Counted from the stretch's first letter, positions 23,011 to 34,880 are shown. The stretch: 64,000 bases of DNA from Falciphora oryzae (GCA_000733355.1 JNVV01000001.1:1067218-1131217), one strand, 5' to 3'. Made by a program: numbers and translations. The notes: generated by a model from the letters alone, not told the origin.

Positions 23011-24033
23011 ATGTCTGCTAAGGCTCTCTTCTTCGCCGCCGTCCTGGCTTCGGTCGAGGCTCGCTTCGGCCAGGAGGGTATCCCCGCCGCTGCCGTCCAG
23101 GCCCTGGGCAGCCGTGGCCAGCCCGGCCAGGCTGGCACGCTCTCCGGCCAGATTCCCGGCGTTCTCTTGGCTGCCGCCAGCGCTTGCGCCAAGCTTGAGC
23201 TTGCCGACCGGATCGTTGCCCAGCTCGGCAACACCGACGATGTCATCGCGGCCGCCCGCGGTCTCGTCGCCGCTGAGATGAACTTCAACCCCTTCGCCGT
23301 CTCGATCCCCAAGATCTGCGACGACGCGTCCCTCCCCGCTACCCAGGAGCTGCGCGGCATCGTTCCCCTGGTCGACCCCTCGGTCACCGGCTCCGATGTC
23401 CAGAACGCCAACTCCAAGCAGTCGCTCACCAACCCCTTCGACGCCAACGGCCTGAGCGTGGCTGCCATCAGCATCGCCCAGGGCTTCAGCAACTTCACTC
23501 GTGGCGACACGGGCGGCGCTGCTGGCGGTGGTGCCGGTGCTGGCAACAACAACGGCGGCAACCAGAACAAAGGTGGAAACCAGAACAACAATGGTGGTAA
23601 CCAGAACAACAACGGCGGCAACAGGAACTGCAACGGTGGCAACAAGAACAGCGGCGGTAACCAGACCGACAACCAGGGCAACGGTAACCAGAACAACAAC
23701 CAGGGCAACGGTAACCAGAACAACGGCGGCAACAACTCTGGCGCTCTCGACTTCGGTACCTGCCAGCCCACCATCGAGTTCGCCCTTGGCCGTCCTGGTC
23801 GGAAGTCCACCGAGGGTACCTTCCTGCCCGTCGACCCCGCCATCCTGAGGGGCCAGTCCGACGCCCTGAACCCCAGCATCATCATGAACCGCGTCTGCGA
23901 CCAGCTTAACTCGCGCACCTGCAACGCCAACAAGGCTGCCATTGACAAGTGCCTGGACGCCAAGAAGCAGGTCGAGGCTACCGGTACCAAGGATGCCAGC
24001 ACCGCCACCCTGTTCAACAGCCTGGTGCAGTAA
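23011..24033 (+). CDS. Secreted protein with Asn/Gly-rich repeat
   Basis: Single exon, 340 aa. A short signal peptide (MSAKALFFAAVLASVEA) is followed by an Ala-rich alpha-helical region with few Cys, a central 75-residue tract of Gly, Asn and Gln (units such as GGNQNNN and GNGNQNN, bases about 23510-23745), then a conserved-looking C-terminal half (FGTCQPTIEFALGRPGRK, RVCDQLNSRTCNANKAA). Related proteins occur in many ascomycetes and are often misnamed after the repeat; the flanking domain has no known function. Codon use is highly biased to C-ending codons and the leader is CT-rich, so expression is probably high. Likely an extracellular or cell-wall protein. Confidence 0.85.
   Translation: MSAKALFFAAVLASVEARFGQEGIPAAAVQALGSRGQPGQAGTLSGQIPGVLLAAASACAKLELADRIVAQLGNTDDVIAAARGLVAAEMNFNPFAVSIPKICDDASLPATQELRGIVPLVDPSVTGSDVQNANSKQSLTNPFDANGLSVAAISIAQGFSNFTRGDTGGAAGGGAGAGNNNGGNQNKGGNQNNNGGNQNNNGGNRNCNGGNKNSGGNQTDNQGNGNQNNNQGNGNQNNGGNNSGALDFGTCQPTIEFALGRPGRKSTEGTFLPVDPAILRGQSDALNPSIIMNRVCDQLNSRTCNANKAAIDKCLDAKKQVEATGTKDASTATLFNSLVQ
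23510..23745 (+). repeat. Coding minisatellite for Gly/Asn/Gln
   Basis: Imperfect 15-24 base units based on AACCAGAACAACAACGGCGGC, all in frame, inside the secreted-protein gene. Confidence 0.85.
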
Positions 24034-25212
24034 AAGCAGCAAACGAAAACAAGGATGAGGCGTTTAGGCTTGTTTAGGAGCACTTTTTTGTTAAGTTCTT
24101 GGGAGGGTCTATCTTTGGCTAGCTTGGGTTTTTGAGGCGAGGCTTTCGTGTGCGGATTTTTTTATGATGCCAGAGTGCAACCCTGGCAAGAGATACAGAA
24201 TTAAAAAGGCGCGGAGGTTTCGCTACTTTCCGTTTTTTTCCTCCAAATAATTTTCCCTTCTCCCAACCCGACGATTCAGTATTAGGTGCCTGTAGTGGGT
24301 ATACCAGCATGTGCACTCTTTGCAGCCCTTTTTCTCTCTGTCTTTTGTGACTTAGTCCAGTCTGTTCGGATGTGCCGAGCACCGTCCGGGGGACCCCCAT
24401 AGTGACATTCACTCACATCTGCAACCATGCCCGTCGTTGTTGTAGCCCCTGTCGCGGGAATGGATTTTCGCAAGGCACCCACGACTCATGAGCGCGAAAT
24501 GGATACACACCACTAGTAAGCATACCCAGGTGGTACGATGTGCGAAAGACAAGTCTTCGGTCGCGGACAGCCTACGGCTCGCTTATCGTCTGAAGAAGCC
24601 CCCCGCGGCCCACCTCCTCGTCAGATCGAATCATGCCAAAAACTAGCACCGTGGCGCGATTGCTGGCTACGACGGTGAGACGCATGCTAGGTACCTAGGG
24701 GTTTCGCTACACTCCAAGGCCGCCGCTATAACTAGACGGGTTGGCATACATGGATAGCATGCTTGTAATGCTCCGTCCGTACAGGGAAGCATGTTTGCAG
24801 GAGGGCACAGGGCAACCCCGGCGCCGACTGTCATGCTGCGGGGATCCACTGATCGCGGGTGCTCCGTAGGGCTCACGGAAAGGGGCAAAACTTCGGCTTA
24901 CACGCATGAACATGTCCGGCACTGATCACAGGATACAACGGGGTGGAACTTGGCTAGTGCAGTCCGAAACAGGAGGCTGACGGCAGTTGACGGTATCCTC
25001 GGGAGACGACGGCGGCACTCACCTTGCCAAATCAGGGGTATTATTAATTTTCTTCCTATTATTTCTTTCCTCTCTGCCTGTCCCTTTCCATTCATCGACG
25101 GGGAACGGCGGGTATGTGCATGCTGGAACGCAATGTTGTCAGTGTGGCAACCGACTCACCTTTGACGGCCCCTGTAACGGAGAGGTAGATAAAAGAAAAC
25201 GGGGTCATGTGC
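24034..25212. other. Intergenic, convergent 3' flanks
   Basis: 3' flank of the secreted-protein gene and of JIP5. Short frames on both strands carry no domain. Confidence 0.5.
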
Positions 25213-26559
25213 CTAGTCCAGTCCGGGGAAGGCGAGCGCGCCCGGTAGTTTTCCCTTGCCTTTCCTTCGCTTACTCGAGTTGGACTGGACCGGCACGGGT
25301 TGCTCCTCTTCGGACGAGTCATCGCTGTCGCTATCGCTGCCGTCCTCGTCGTCCTCATCATCCTCATCGTCGTCGCGGGCCCGTTTTTTGGACTGTCCGC
25401 CCTCCGCGTCATCCTGAGGCTGGGACGCGGCCTCGGCCCAGACCTTGACCGCCTTCCCGCCGCCGCTGATCATCCTCCCCAGGCAGTCAAAGCCAATGGC
25501 AGTCACTCCCTCGAGATCGTCGTGACGGAGCACCGTATCGACCTCTCTCCTCCGAAGATCAACTATGCTGAGGTTTCCGTCGCCAGCCCCGACGGCCACC
25601 TTGGTGCCCCAACCGAGGGATTCGGGGCCACGCACGATGCAGTCGAGACTATCGGACTCATCCTTGCCGCGGCCACCAGCGACGTAGATGCGCTCCTGCT
25701 GGTCGTCCCAGGCGCCGCGGTCCCACAGGGTGAGGACGCCAGAGCCGGTGCCGACGGCGACGACGGCGTTTCGGCGCATCTTCTTGGGTCCCAGGCCGGC
25801 GGGGATGGTGGTGGAACAGAGCAGCTCGTCCTCCTGGTCCTCGCTCCGGGCCATAATACCGCTTCGCAGATCTGTGACAGCAAGGGTGCTGCCTCCGGTG
25901 CTCACCCACTGCTTGGGGAACCCTGAGGTGCTCTCGGCCGAGGCTGGGAGCGGGGTGAGGCTCGTGACGTAGTCGTCGTGGGGCATGTGTTTGCGGGCGG
26001 GCTCCGGATTGATGCTCCGGTTGTCGCGCAGATCGAAGATGTGGAGGGCGCCCGAGTCGGTTCCGAGCAGCAGTGTCTTGGGGGCCAGGACGTGCATGAT
26101 AGCGGGGGCATCCTGGTGGCTGCCGCGGAGAGGGATGTTGATCTTGGAGGCCACCTGGCCAGTCTCGGCGGAGAACTGCTTGATGATGCAGTCGGTGCCG
26201 GCGGAGTATACAACTGTCCGTGTGTTGCAGGGCCAAGGGCATGCATGTCAGCTTTCCGGCGTCCACCGAGTTGCACACGTCTGGCGCACACGAGACGCGT
26301 CTCGCCCTGTGTCGCCGCTCTTTGGTCGATTCATACCCTCGCCGTCATGGCTGTAGGCCAGGCTGCGGCAGCTGCCCTTGTGCCTCCGTGTTGACCACAC
26401 CTCCTCTATCAGGCCCTTGCCGTCGTCCTGGCTGTCGGGGATCTTGAAGCAGTGCACATGGCCGCTCGCGAGGCCGACCGTCACCAGGGGCTTCTCGGGA
26501 TGGAGCACCTGGGTGAAGAGCTCGGCGCTCAGCGGCAGAGTGCAGAGATTCTCGAGCAT
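25213..26559 (-). CDS. JIP5: WD40 protein JIP5 (ribosome biogenesis)
   Basis: Two exons, 26559-26337 and 26213-25213 (407 aa). The N-terminus [15 protein letters not shown] with [16 protein letters not shown] and the segment [18 protein letters not shown] match fungal JIP5 closely. Splicing joins [16 protein letters not shown]. Further WD-like blades include [53 protein letters not shown] and [15 protein letters not shown]. The C-terminus is an acidic run (about 40 residues of D, E and S) followed by a basic KRRKGKGK patch, as in other fungal copies. Yeast Jip5 is nucleolar, essential and interacts with the 60S export/Bre5 machinery. No defects seen. Confidence 0.94.
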
Positions 26560-27449
26560 TTTGGGTCGGGCGGAGCTGGGTCGATTGGTCGTGTCGCGTG
26601 GTTATGACGAGATCATGTCTGGCTTTTCGTTTTTTCCCCCTTGTTTCTTCCCGTCGCGTTTCCCGATATTTTTTTTTTCTCATTGGTCCCGCGAACTGGA
26701 GCTCGAGCTCCCCCTGCGTCCCGTCCGCACCCCGCCGGCCGCCCCCACTTGGGAAGGAACACTCGATTGGCAGCAGGAGTTCTTTACCCAATGCTGCCGC
26801 TATGAACTGCATGCGAGACGGACCGTTGAACTAAACAAACTGACATTGATACATTCTGGATGTTGGAGGCATGGCAGGTGCGATGATGGAGCGGCAGCCT
26901 GCAATCCCACACGGAGATTCCAATGGATGCACCTCAAGATGATTTCCATTCCAATGCCTCTCTAGTCGATCCCGGTTCAATTGATTTGCGGGGGCAATAC
27001 TGCGCGCGCAATTGACTTTCTTATTTCCTATTTGCCACATCGGTCTCAGCTTCCATCCTATCTGGTTTTTGATTCTGTGAATTGAGACTTCTCGAGACAG
27101 CAGGCTCAACCGTCGTCCTCGTGCATCGGCCGACTCAACACAGCCTGGCCGTATCCATCCATTGAATGTTGCATGTGTGCTCGGTGGCACCAGACACGAG
27201 CGGAGGGAGAGAGCCATTGATTGGGGGTCATCAATCTTCATCGTGGCACTCCCAGACGCACCACCGACACCGCGTTACCCACCCTGTCTAGAGCATCCGG
27301 CGCACGCAGCCCGGCCGAAAGAAGAAGGGCTACTCGGCTACTCTCGGTATAGGCGCCTCTAGATGGTATCCGTCTAAATATCTAGAGAGCCGGTATACCT
27401 AGCCGGACGACGAGAAAGAAAGGCGGGGAGCGCTCGACTGCTGGCCGAG
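26560..27449. other. Divergent promoter region of JIP5 and the chitinase gene
   Basis: Nothing coding recognised. It contains T/C-rich sequence close to the JIP5 start. Confidence 0.5.
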
Positions 27450-28743
27450 ATGGCTTACCGGATCCTCGCTCTGCTCATCTGTGGTGTTGTGGCCTGCCTG
27501 GCCTCCATCATCTCCATCATGGCACACCCGCAACCGCCACGATGCGTTATGTACCTCACCGGGTAAGCCGGCCATGCCTTGTCCTTCTGTCACATCCCCA
27601 GCCTGCTGGGTCGTTGGCGACTCCCGCTAAGCGCACACCAACGCATGCTCGCGCAGGCAGCACAACGTGGTACCTCATATCAGCCAGCTTGGCCACGTGA
27701 CCCACGTCGCGCTCGCCTTCATGAAATCGGCTGCCTTCAACGACGACACGCGCGTCGACTGGCCCATGTTCACCACCGTCGACGCCGCCCGTCGCCAGTT
27801 CGTTCCCGGCACCAAGATCATGGTGGCAATCGGCGGCTGGGGTGACACCGAGGGCTTTGCCACGGCCGCTCGCTCTGACGAGTCCCGCCGGCGCTTCGCC
27901 GCAAATGTTGCCCGCATGGTCACCGCCACCGGTGCCGACGGCGTCGATATCGACTGGGAGTACCCGGGAGGCAACGGCGACGACTACAAGCGGGTGCCTA
28001 ACTCGGAGAGGGCCTGGGAGATCGATGCCTACCCGCTCCTCGTCTCCGAGATCAGGACCGCCCTGGGCCCGGGCAAGCTGATGTCGGCTGCCGTGCCGGG
28101 CCTGGAGCGCGACATGATGGCCTTCACGCGCGAGACGGTCCCTCGCATCCTTCGGCACCTCGACTTCCTGAACGTCATGACATACGACCTCATGAACCGC
28201 CGCGACAACATCACGAGGCACCATACCGGCCTGCAGCTGAGCCTGGACTCGATTGATGCCTACGTCGCCCGCGGCGCAATGCCTTCAAAGCTCAACCTGG
28301 GCTTCGCTTTTTACGTCAAATTCTTCCAGACCGAGCACGACAGGTGCCGCGAGGCCAGGTCCCCCGTGGGCTGCCCGACCCTGATCCTCGAGGACCCTAA
28401 GACTGGAGCGGATCTCGGCCGCACCGGCGGCTTCTCTTGGCACGACTCGATCCCTAGCACAGTCAGCATCTCCTTCGAGACTGCCCTGGCGAACGGCACC
28501 TACGACGAGTCTGAAGGCGGCTACTACTACTGGGACGAGAATCGGGACTTGTGGTGGACTTTTGACACTGCCGATGCCATCCAGAGGAAGTTCCCTGCCA
28601 TTGTGGAGAAACGGAACCTCGGGGGCGTGTTTGCCTGGGGCTTGGGCGAGGATGCTCCGGATTTCAAGCATCTGCAAGCTGTCAACGCCGGGCTGGAGAA
28701 TCTCGTGCTTGTGAAAGAATCCTCGGCAAGGCGAGAGCTCTGA
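27450..28743 (+). CDS. Glycoside hydrolase family 18 chitinase
   Basis: Two exons, 27450-27562 and 27657-28743 (399 aa). It should hydrolyse beta-1,4 bonds of chitin or chito-oligomers. An N-terminal hydrophobic segment (RILALLICGVVACLASIISI) acts as signal peptide or anchor, followed by YLTGQHNVVP after splicing. The substrate strand KIMVAIGGWG and catalytic DGVDIDWE (Asp132, Asp135, Asp137, Glu139 as proton donor) are intact. MTYDLMN and the late WW/GGVFAWGLGED segment complete the TIM barrel. No chitin-binding module or LysM is present, so this is a compact enzyme, probably secreted. Related fungal copies act on wall remodelling or foreign chitin. Confidence 0.93.
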
Positions 28744-29324
28744 ATTCTTGCTAAACTGCATGGCATTTTGTGAGCCTTTTGCTGCGCAGTTGAGCACCAG
28801 AGTACGCAAAAAGGACATCGTTTGCACGGGTTTGAACTGAGGTGTAATTGCAACAATAATAATCACCTTTTTTCACTTCAGGGGAATCTCGGTGTCAACG
28901 CCCTCGTAGAATACCTATTAGGTTTTCAATGCCATGACCGACAAAAGCGCCCCTCAAGATAAGGATAAAGTCAACCGCCGCGATCCTGGGGATGGGAACA
29001 AGAGCAAAACAATCAGCGCCAGACGATCGCAACTCCCGGAGGTGCTAGTCGAATTTGATAAAAGGGTATTTCCAACAGGATGAGAAATAGACAAGTCAAA
29101 GGAAACAAAGCCACCGTGTGTGCACCACACTCGCACACAGATTATTATTCAAAGCAGTCGAATAACAGTAGACAACAGATGCTTTCCAAGAATGCCGACA
29201 TTATCATTATGCCAATTCCAGCGGCCATGTCGGTTATTGCATTCTCGATCGTGGGTCGTGGAGGCAGTCGGCCTTTTTCGTAGGGTATGGGGTTCGTTAT
29301 AAGTTGTCGATTGGCGCAGCGCGC
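28744..29324. other. Convergent 3' flanks of chitinase and MARVEL genes
   Basis: AT-richer than coding DNA around it. No gene seen. Confidence 0.5.
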
Positions 29325-30139
29325 TTAAGCACCGGTGTAGGGCTGGGTCTTGGCGTGGGGCGAGTGCTGGTCGGCGGTAACGCTGCTGCGGGATCGGGAG
29401 AATGCAAGGATCTCCATGACGAGAAGTGTAGTAAAGATGGCCCTGCATATGTCGTAACGTTTAGCAGGAGGATGGCGGGGGGAAAGGAAACGGGAAGGGG
29501 GGGGAAGGAAACGGGAAAGGGGGGAAGGAAACGGGAAAGGGGGAAAGGAAACGAGAAAGGGGGAAAGGAAACGAGAAGGGGGAAAGGAAACAAGAAAGGG
29601 GAAAGGAAACGGGAAAGGGGGAAAGGAAACGGGAAAGGGGGAAAGGAAACGGGAAAGGGGGAACGGGAACGGGGAAAAAGGAAGCAGGGGGACGTACCAG
29701 AGGAAGAAGCCAAAGGCGACGGCGGCCTGGATGGAGCTACAGGCGACGCTGGAGCTGCAGGCGTACGGAACGCCAAGGAAGACGGCGAGGGCGATGGAGC
29801 CGGCGAACCAGAAGATGACGGTCACCGCGAGGGCGCCCAGGGCAACCACGCGGTGGAACAGGCGGGGCATGAAGAGCGGCGTCAGGCCCAGGTAGGCCAG
29901 TACGAGCAGCGACCAGATGGAGTTGAACAGCATGAAGTTCAGGCGGTCGGGCGACCAGCCGCCCCATGGCGTGGTGTACAGGCTCACGCCTGAGGGCAAA
30001 AGCGTTGTCAGCGCGGGTTTCGCTGGAGCGGGCGAATATTCAAAGGGGTTCGTTACTTACCATAGGCGGTCAGGCCTAGCTCAATAATAGAGATGACAAT
30101 GGCGACAATGTGGAGGACGGTGACGATGCCGAGCTCCAT
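29325..30139 (-). CDS. MARVEL-domain four-helix membrane protein
   Basis: Three exons, 30139-30061, 29989-29698, 29442-29325 (162 aa). Four hydrophobic segments are visible: VTVLHIVAIVISIIELGLTAYG (joined by splicing), FNSIWSLLVLAYLGLTPLF, VVALGALAVTVIFWFAGSIALAVFL and AAVAFGFFLWAIFTTLLVMEILAF (also joined by splicing). The loop LTAYGVSLYTTPWGGWSPDRLNFMLFNSIW and the pattern of charged residues fit the fungal MARVEL family, which organises membrane microdomains or traffic. The short tail is cytosolic and polar. The second intron (29697-29443) is almost entirely a polypurine/polypyrimidine repeat; ignoring it gives a false, much longer C-terminus. Confidence 0.85.
29467..29690. repeat. Polypurine minisatellite in the MARVEL gene intron
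   Basis: About nine or ten imperfect copies of a 17-20 base unit, GGAAACGGGAAAGGGGGAAA, on the plus strand (pyrimidine in the transcript). It is nearly pure purine for over 200 bases. Confidence 0.95.
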
Positions 30140-30362
30140 TTTGGCGGATTTCGGGCCCACGAGTGTGGCCGGACTTTGTGATATGTGTTATTTCGTGTGC
30201 GATATACAAGATAAACCCACTTGGAAGCGACTACTTCTCGACACCTCGAGGGATAGACAAAAGAGGTAGAGAGGCAGGCGGGTATGTGGGGGAGACGCGC
30301 AGGTAATCATGGAATACAAGGGATTCTTACCTGTTCAGGGTGACGATGGGTAGGGTCACGGC

Positions 30363-30372
30363 CAAATATATA
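30363..30372 (-). promoter_or_regulatory. TATA-like element of the MARVEL gene
   Basis: CTATATATTT on the minus strand, about 230 bp upstream of the start codon. Motif only. Confidence 0.35.
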
Positions 30373-32219
30373 GGGCACATATAATAAATATGAAGTGAGC
30401 CCAGGTGGACTGCAGCCGCTTGGTTATGACGCGGCGCGACGACGAGCCACCCACACAAAGAAGCGGCGGGCCAGGTGGGTTGGGCTGTCCATGACGTGGT
30501 TTGCCTGGATCCCCATCGTCCCATGACAGGTGGAGGAACCTTGAACTTGCCCTTGGCACTCTCGCCCTGTAGCGCCTGCCCAAGCTTAGCAGAGCGGCAG
30601 TCGCCGGCGGTAAACCGCCAGGGTCAGGTTGGTTGGGCCGCTGCGCCCTTCCCGCCCGTCCCGCTTGTGGAGAAGAAACAAGAGAAAAAAGGTCGAGGTC
30701 GGCCATGACCTCATTGGGCGGGGCGTCAGGACCCTTTGCGGTCAAAAACACGCGGCCAATCAGACGAGGGCTTTGGCTTGACGAGACCAAAAGCCAGACA
30801 AGTGATGGGCCATTCGCCACCACTTAACGCAGCTATCCTACTGAGCTTGCGTGCGAAAATAAAAATCATCCCCAATGTACCGCCAGGACCCCCCATGTTA
30901 GAAACGGCTCAATTAGGGCCAAATAAATTAGAAAAATCATCCCTGCATAAAAAAAAATACATCTACACCGGTCAGAAAGTTCAACAATGCATTAAAGAGG
31001 GCTTTTAAAAGTAACGATTATCAACTTAAAGGGCCTTGCACTAAAAGCAATCGCGTTGGCCGACCGGCGCTGCAATCCGGCTACCAATTTGGCAATTTTT
31101 TTTTTTTTTTTTTTTTTTTTGATGGCGATCCCTTTGATTTTTGCAGGAGAACAGGGCTAATCATCAGCGTCTTTAATGGCAGGTAAAAGCTTACTGAACA
31201 CGACGGATCCGTGTTCGCGCGCTCTATTTTGGTGCTCGTCACTCTCAGCAAAAAGATCGTCAGACGTCAGAACCACCGGCTTTGGCCGCCACCAAGTCCG
31301 CCAAACGATCTACTGCCAGTCGCCTGCCTTCCGGCCTGGCCGCCTTAGACGTGATCAACGCCAATGGCATGCGCACGAAGTGGTAAAGCAAAGGTGGGAA
31401 TAGCTTCAAAAACGAGGTTGACAGCATCAAAATTGAGGCAATAGGATCAGATTGCAGTTGGGAGGGTCGGTGAGCTCAAGAGCACTGCTTTTTTCTTCCA
31501 GATTGATCAAAGGGACGGGGAAGGTCGGCAGACCTTCGCGGTATCATTTTTAGCCTAACAAACTGACGGCTTTTTGATTGGCCTTTGAATCTCCACAGAC
31601 AATCAGCCAGGGACCCTGTACCCCTGGTCGTTTCTTACTGATCCGACCTACGTATGTTGCTGAGAAGCCCACTCCCCAGCGGCCCACCCCCCGCACGAGC
31701 GCCTCCAGATGCAGCATCTACCCTCCTCAATCCTCCAGCCGCATGCACGCACTCACACAACCTCGACAACCCAGACTAGGCCTTCATCGTCTTTCTTTAT
31801 CAGTGGATCCCCCATCACGGCTACCACCCACAGGTCCTAGCGAAGCCGGCCGGTGTCATCGATGTGCAGGACACATCAAGGCGCCTGTCTGGGAGGGGCT
31901 GGTCGCTTCCGTGCGGCGGGGGCCGATTGTATTTTTTTTCTCTTCTGCTTCTTTTTCTCCCTTGCGCTCCCTCTCCCTTGCCTACGCGCGCGCGCAGCCG
32001 CAGGGCAACACTTCCACACACACATACACCACATACACGCACACCTGGCACACACGCTCGCCCACGCGCTCTCCCTGCCGCGAACCCGTCACATCCACAA
32101 CTCCGTCGTGCATGATCTAATTCGGTAGCCTTATCCGGACGGCCTGTCCGTGGCATCCGGGGCTAGTTGCTTGGCTTGGCTTGGTTGTGCTGTTTTCTGT
32201 TCTGCTCTTTCGTCCCGTC
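30373..32219. other. Intergenic with an AT-rich patch
   Basis: No gene recognised. About 30830-31180 is clearly AT-richer than its surroundings and ends in a T25 run (31096-31120). A CA/CG-rich stretch lies at 31985-32060. The frame at 31578-32120 looks like leader sequence. Confidence 0.45.
31096..31120. repeat. Poly(T) run, 25 bases
   Basis: Uninterrupted T run at the edge of an AT-rich patch. Confidence 0.95.
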
Positions 32220-32230
32220 TATATATTTAA
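32220..32230 (+). promoter_or_regulatory. TATA-like element of the purine permease gene
   Basis: TATATATTTAA, about 270 bp upstream of the ATG at 32498. Motif only. Confidence 0.4.
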
Positions 32231-32497
32231 AGGGGCACATCCCCTCCTCTCAACACCACAATTGTTTGAGTCCCTCCTTTGCATGAAACCCTCCAACTTC
32301 CACCGAAGCCGCCTACCGACTTCATATTCGTTCCCTCTCGAGGCACCGGACGTACGCTGCATTGCGGCACACAACAACAGCATAGCGCCCTTGTGCGTGT
32401 GCGCGTGGTTGTGCGCGCTTTGGGTAAGAGTGAGAAAGAGCCAGTGTAAGAGTGAGCGCAAGATTGTTGCAGTAAGAGGGAGCAATACACGGCAAAC

Positions 32498-34880
32498 ATG
32501 CAGGAAGACCACGACCTCCCTCCCCGGATTGTGCCCGAGGAGGGCCAGGCCCGGATAGGGCTGGGCCACCGGCTCCGGCGCATCCGGCGCTCCCTCACCA
32601 CCAAGGAGGGCCTGGTCGGCGACTACGACTACAAGTTCCTCTTCATGCCGAACCTGCCCTTCATGCGCCCGCCCACCCAGGCCGCCCCCTTTTTCGGCCT
32701 CCACGACCGCATGCCCCTGCTGCTGGCCGCCCTCCTCGGCTTCCAGCACGCCCTGGCCATGCTGGCCGGACTCATCGTGCCGCCCATCATGATCTCCAAC
32801 TTCGCCAACCTGGCCCCCGACACCCGCCAGTATCTCGTCTCCACCGCCCTCATCGTCTCGGGCCTGCTGTCCACCATCCAGATCACCCGCTTCCACATCT
32901 ACAAGACCCCATACTATATCGGCACCGGCCTCATCTCCGTCGTCGGTATCTCCTTTGCCATCATCCCTGTAGCCGAGGGCGCCATCAAGCAGATGTACGA
33001 CAATGGCTTCTGTTCCAAGGCCGCCAACGGCTCCCTGCTGCCATGTCCCGATGCCTACGGCGCCATCATCGGCACCGCCGCCGTCTGTGGCCTGATCGAG
33101 GTCCTCATCTCGTTCCTCCCGCCCAAGGTGATGCTCCGTATTTTCCCGCCAATCGTCACCGGCCCGACCGTTATGCTCATCGGCGTGTGAGTGTCCTTGT
33201 TTCTTGTCTGTCTTCGCATGTGCAACTTTCCTGAAAGGTATGCTGATCCTTTGCGACTGCAGCTCCTTGATCCGCTCCGCTTTCACCAACTGGGCTGGAG
33301 GTGCTGGTTGCAGCCAGGGCGAGAACGGTCCGGCCTTTCTCGCGCTTTGTCCCGACATCAATGCACCTCATGCCCTGCCTTGGGGAAGTGCCGAATTCCT
33401 GGGTAAGCGCGCGTTCTTCGCTCGCCTCTCTTTCTGCTCGCCTTATGTCCCATAGACTCTAACCCGGGTCGGCCTGTAGGCCTCGGCTTCTCCGTTTTTG
33501 TAACCATCATTCTGTGTGAGCGCTTTGGCTCGCCCATCATGAAGTCTACCTCGGTTGTGATCGGCCTCTTGACCGGCTGCATCATCGCAGCCGCCTGCGG
33601 CTACTTCAGCAAGAGCGGCATCGACTCGGCTCCGGCAGTATCCTTCATCTGGGTTCAGACCTTCAAGCTGCAGATCTACCCTCCCATTGTGCTACCCATC
33701 ATGGCAGTCTTTATCATCTGCGCCTGCGAGGCCATTGGAGACATCACCGCTACGTGCGACGTGAGCCGTCTCGAGGTTGAGGGCAGGACGTATGAGAGTC
33801 GGATCCAGGGTGGTGGTGAGTGATATCCTGATGCTCCATCAAGGAAAAAAAAAAAAAAAATTCCACTCCAAGGGTCCAGTGCTGACGCTAACCGGCATGG
33901 AGAACAGTCTTGGCCGATGGTGTCAACGGCATTCTGTAAGTCACCACCAACAGACGAACCGCAGCGAATGCGCAAGGAGCGGATAGCTGACTGGCTCGGT
34001 GATCAAACACCAACAGTGCCGCCCTCATGACCATCACACCCATGACCACCTTTGCGCAGAACAATGGTGTTATTGCTCTGACGAGGTGTGCGAACCGCAA
34101 GGCCGGGTACTTTTGCTGGTGAGTTGGCATGACAACCTTTCTGATCGAGTTGACGATTCGTGGGCATTGGATCTGACGCATTCGTAGCTTTTTCCTGGTC
34201 ATCATGGGCGTCTTTGCCAAGTTCGCCGCGTCGCTCGTTGCGATCCCATCTCCCGTCCTAGGCGGCATGAGTGGGTTCCTTCCACATCCCTCTGTCAAAC
34301 TGCCCTAGCCTTTCTTCCTCGTGCTTGCTGACCGGGTGCCTGCGGGCAATAGCAACCTTCTTGTTCTGCTCCGTCGCCGTCTCGGGTGTCGCCATCATCG
34401 CCAAGGGGGTTCCTTTTAACAGAAGGAACCGCTTCATTCTCACTGCGGGTTTGGCCATCGGATATGGCGCTACGCTCGTGCCGACCTACTTCCAAAGGGT
34501 CTTTGCGTCTGTCCAGGCCGGCAGGGATCTCAGGGGCTTCCTCAACGCCATTGAGCTCATCATGGAAACTGGTAGGCGCCCTATGTTCCCCCTTTTATTT
34601 TCTCTTGTCTTGCGGTAAGCAAAGCTGACTGGGGAGCACGACAGGCTTCTTCGTGGCTGCCATCATCTGCATGGTTCTAAACATCATGCTGCCCGAGGAG
34701 ATCGAGGATACGCAAGAGCGCGCTGTCGTGGATTCGGAGAGGCCGCCTGGGGTCCACACGGTTACACCGGCCAAGGAAGCCGAGGGAGCCGAAAGCGGGC
34801 GAGGCGTCAATTCCGACGAGATCGTTCCAGCCGGACGCGCTTCTAGCAGTGATGGCATTGGGAAGGCCAAAAACAGCTGA
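32498..34880 (+). CDS. NAT/NCS2 family purine (xanthine/uric acid) permease
   Basis: Eight exons close in frame: 32498-33186, 33263-33402, 33480-33812, 33908-33935, 34017-34118, 34188-34270, 34353-34571, 34645-34880 (609 aa). A proton symporter of the plasma membrane. The GFQHALAML motif in the first helix and the signature QNNGVIALTRCANRKAG (pattern Q-N-x-G-x4-T-R) are the substrate-site hallmarks of this family; the Asn-Asn version is seen in UapA/UapC-type xanthine and urate carriers. TFAQNN is encoded on exon 5; exon 4 has only 28 bases. The C-terminal tail after LNIMLPEE is polar and acidic, as in family members where it controls endocytosis. The Zn2Cys6 gene ends 135 bp downstream on the other strand. 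Substrate (urate, xanthine or uracil) is inferred. Confidence 0.95.

Noticed and set aside
22975..24083. Two minus-strand frames of about 355 codons opposite the secreted-protein gene
   Set aside because: Mirror of the repeat (poly-Val/Leu/Pro); no independent signals.
29325..29999. 224-codon continuous frame for the MARVEL protein
   Set aside because: It reads through the polypyrimidine intron (FPPFPFPFPL repeats); splicing gives a coherent fourth helix instead.
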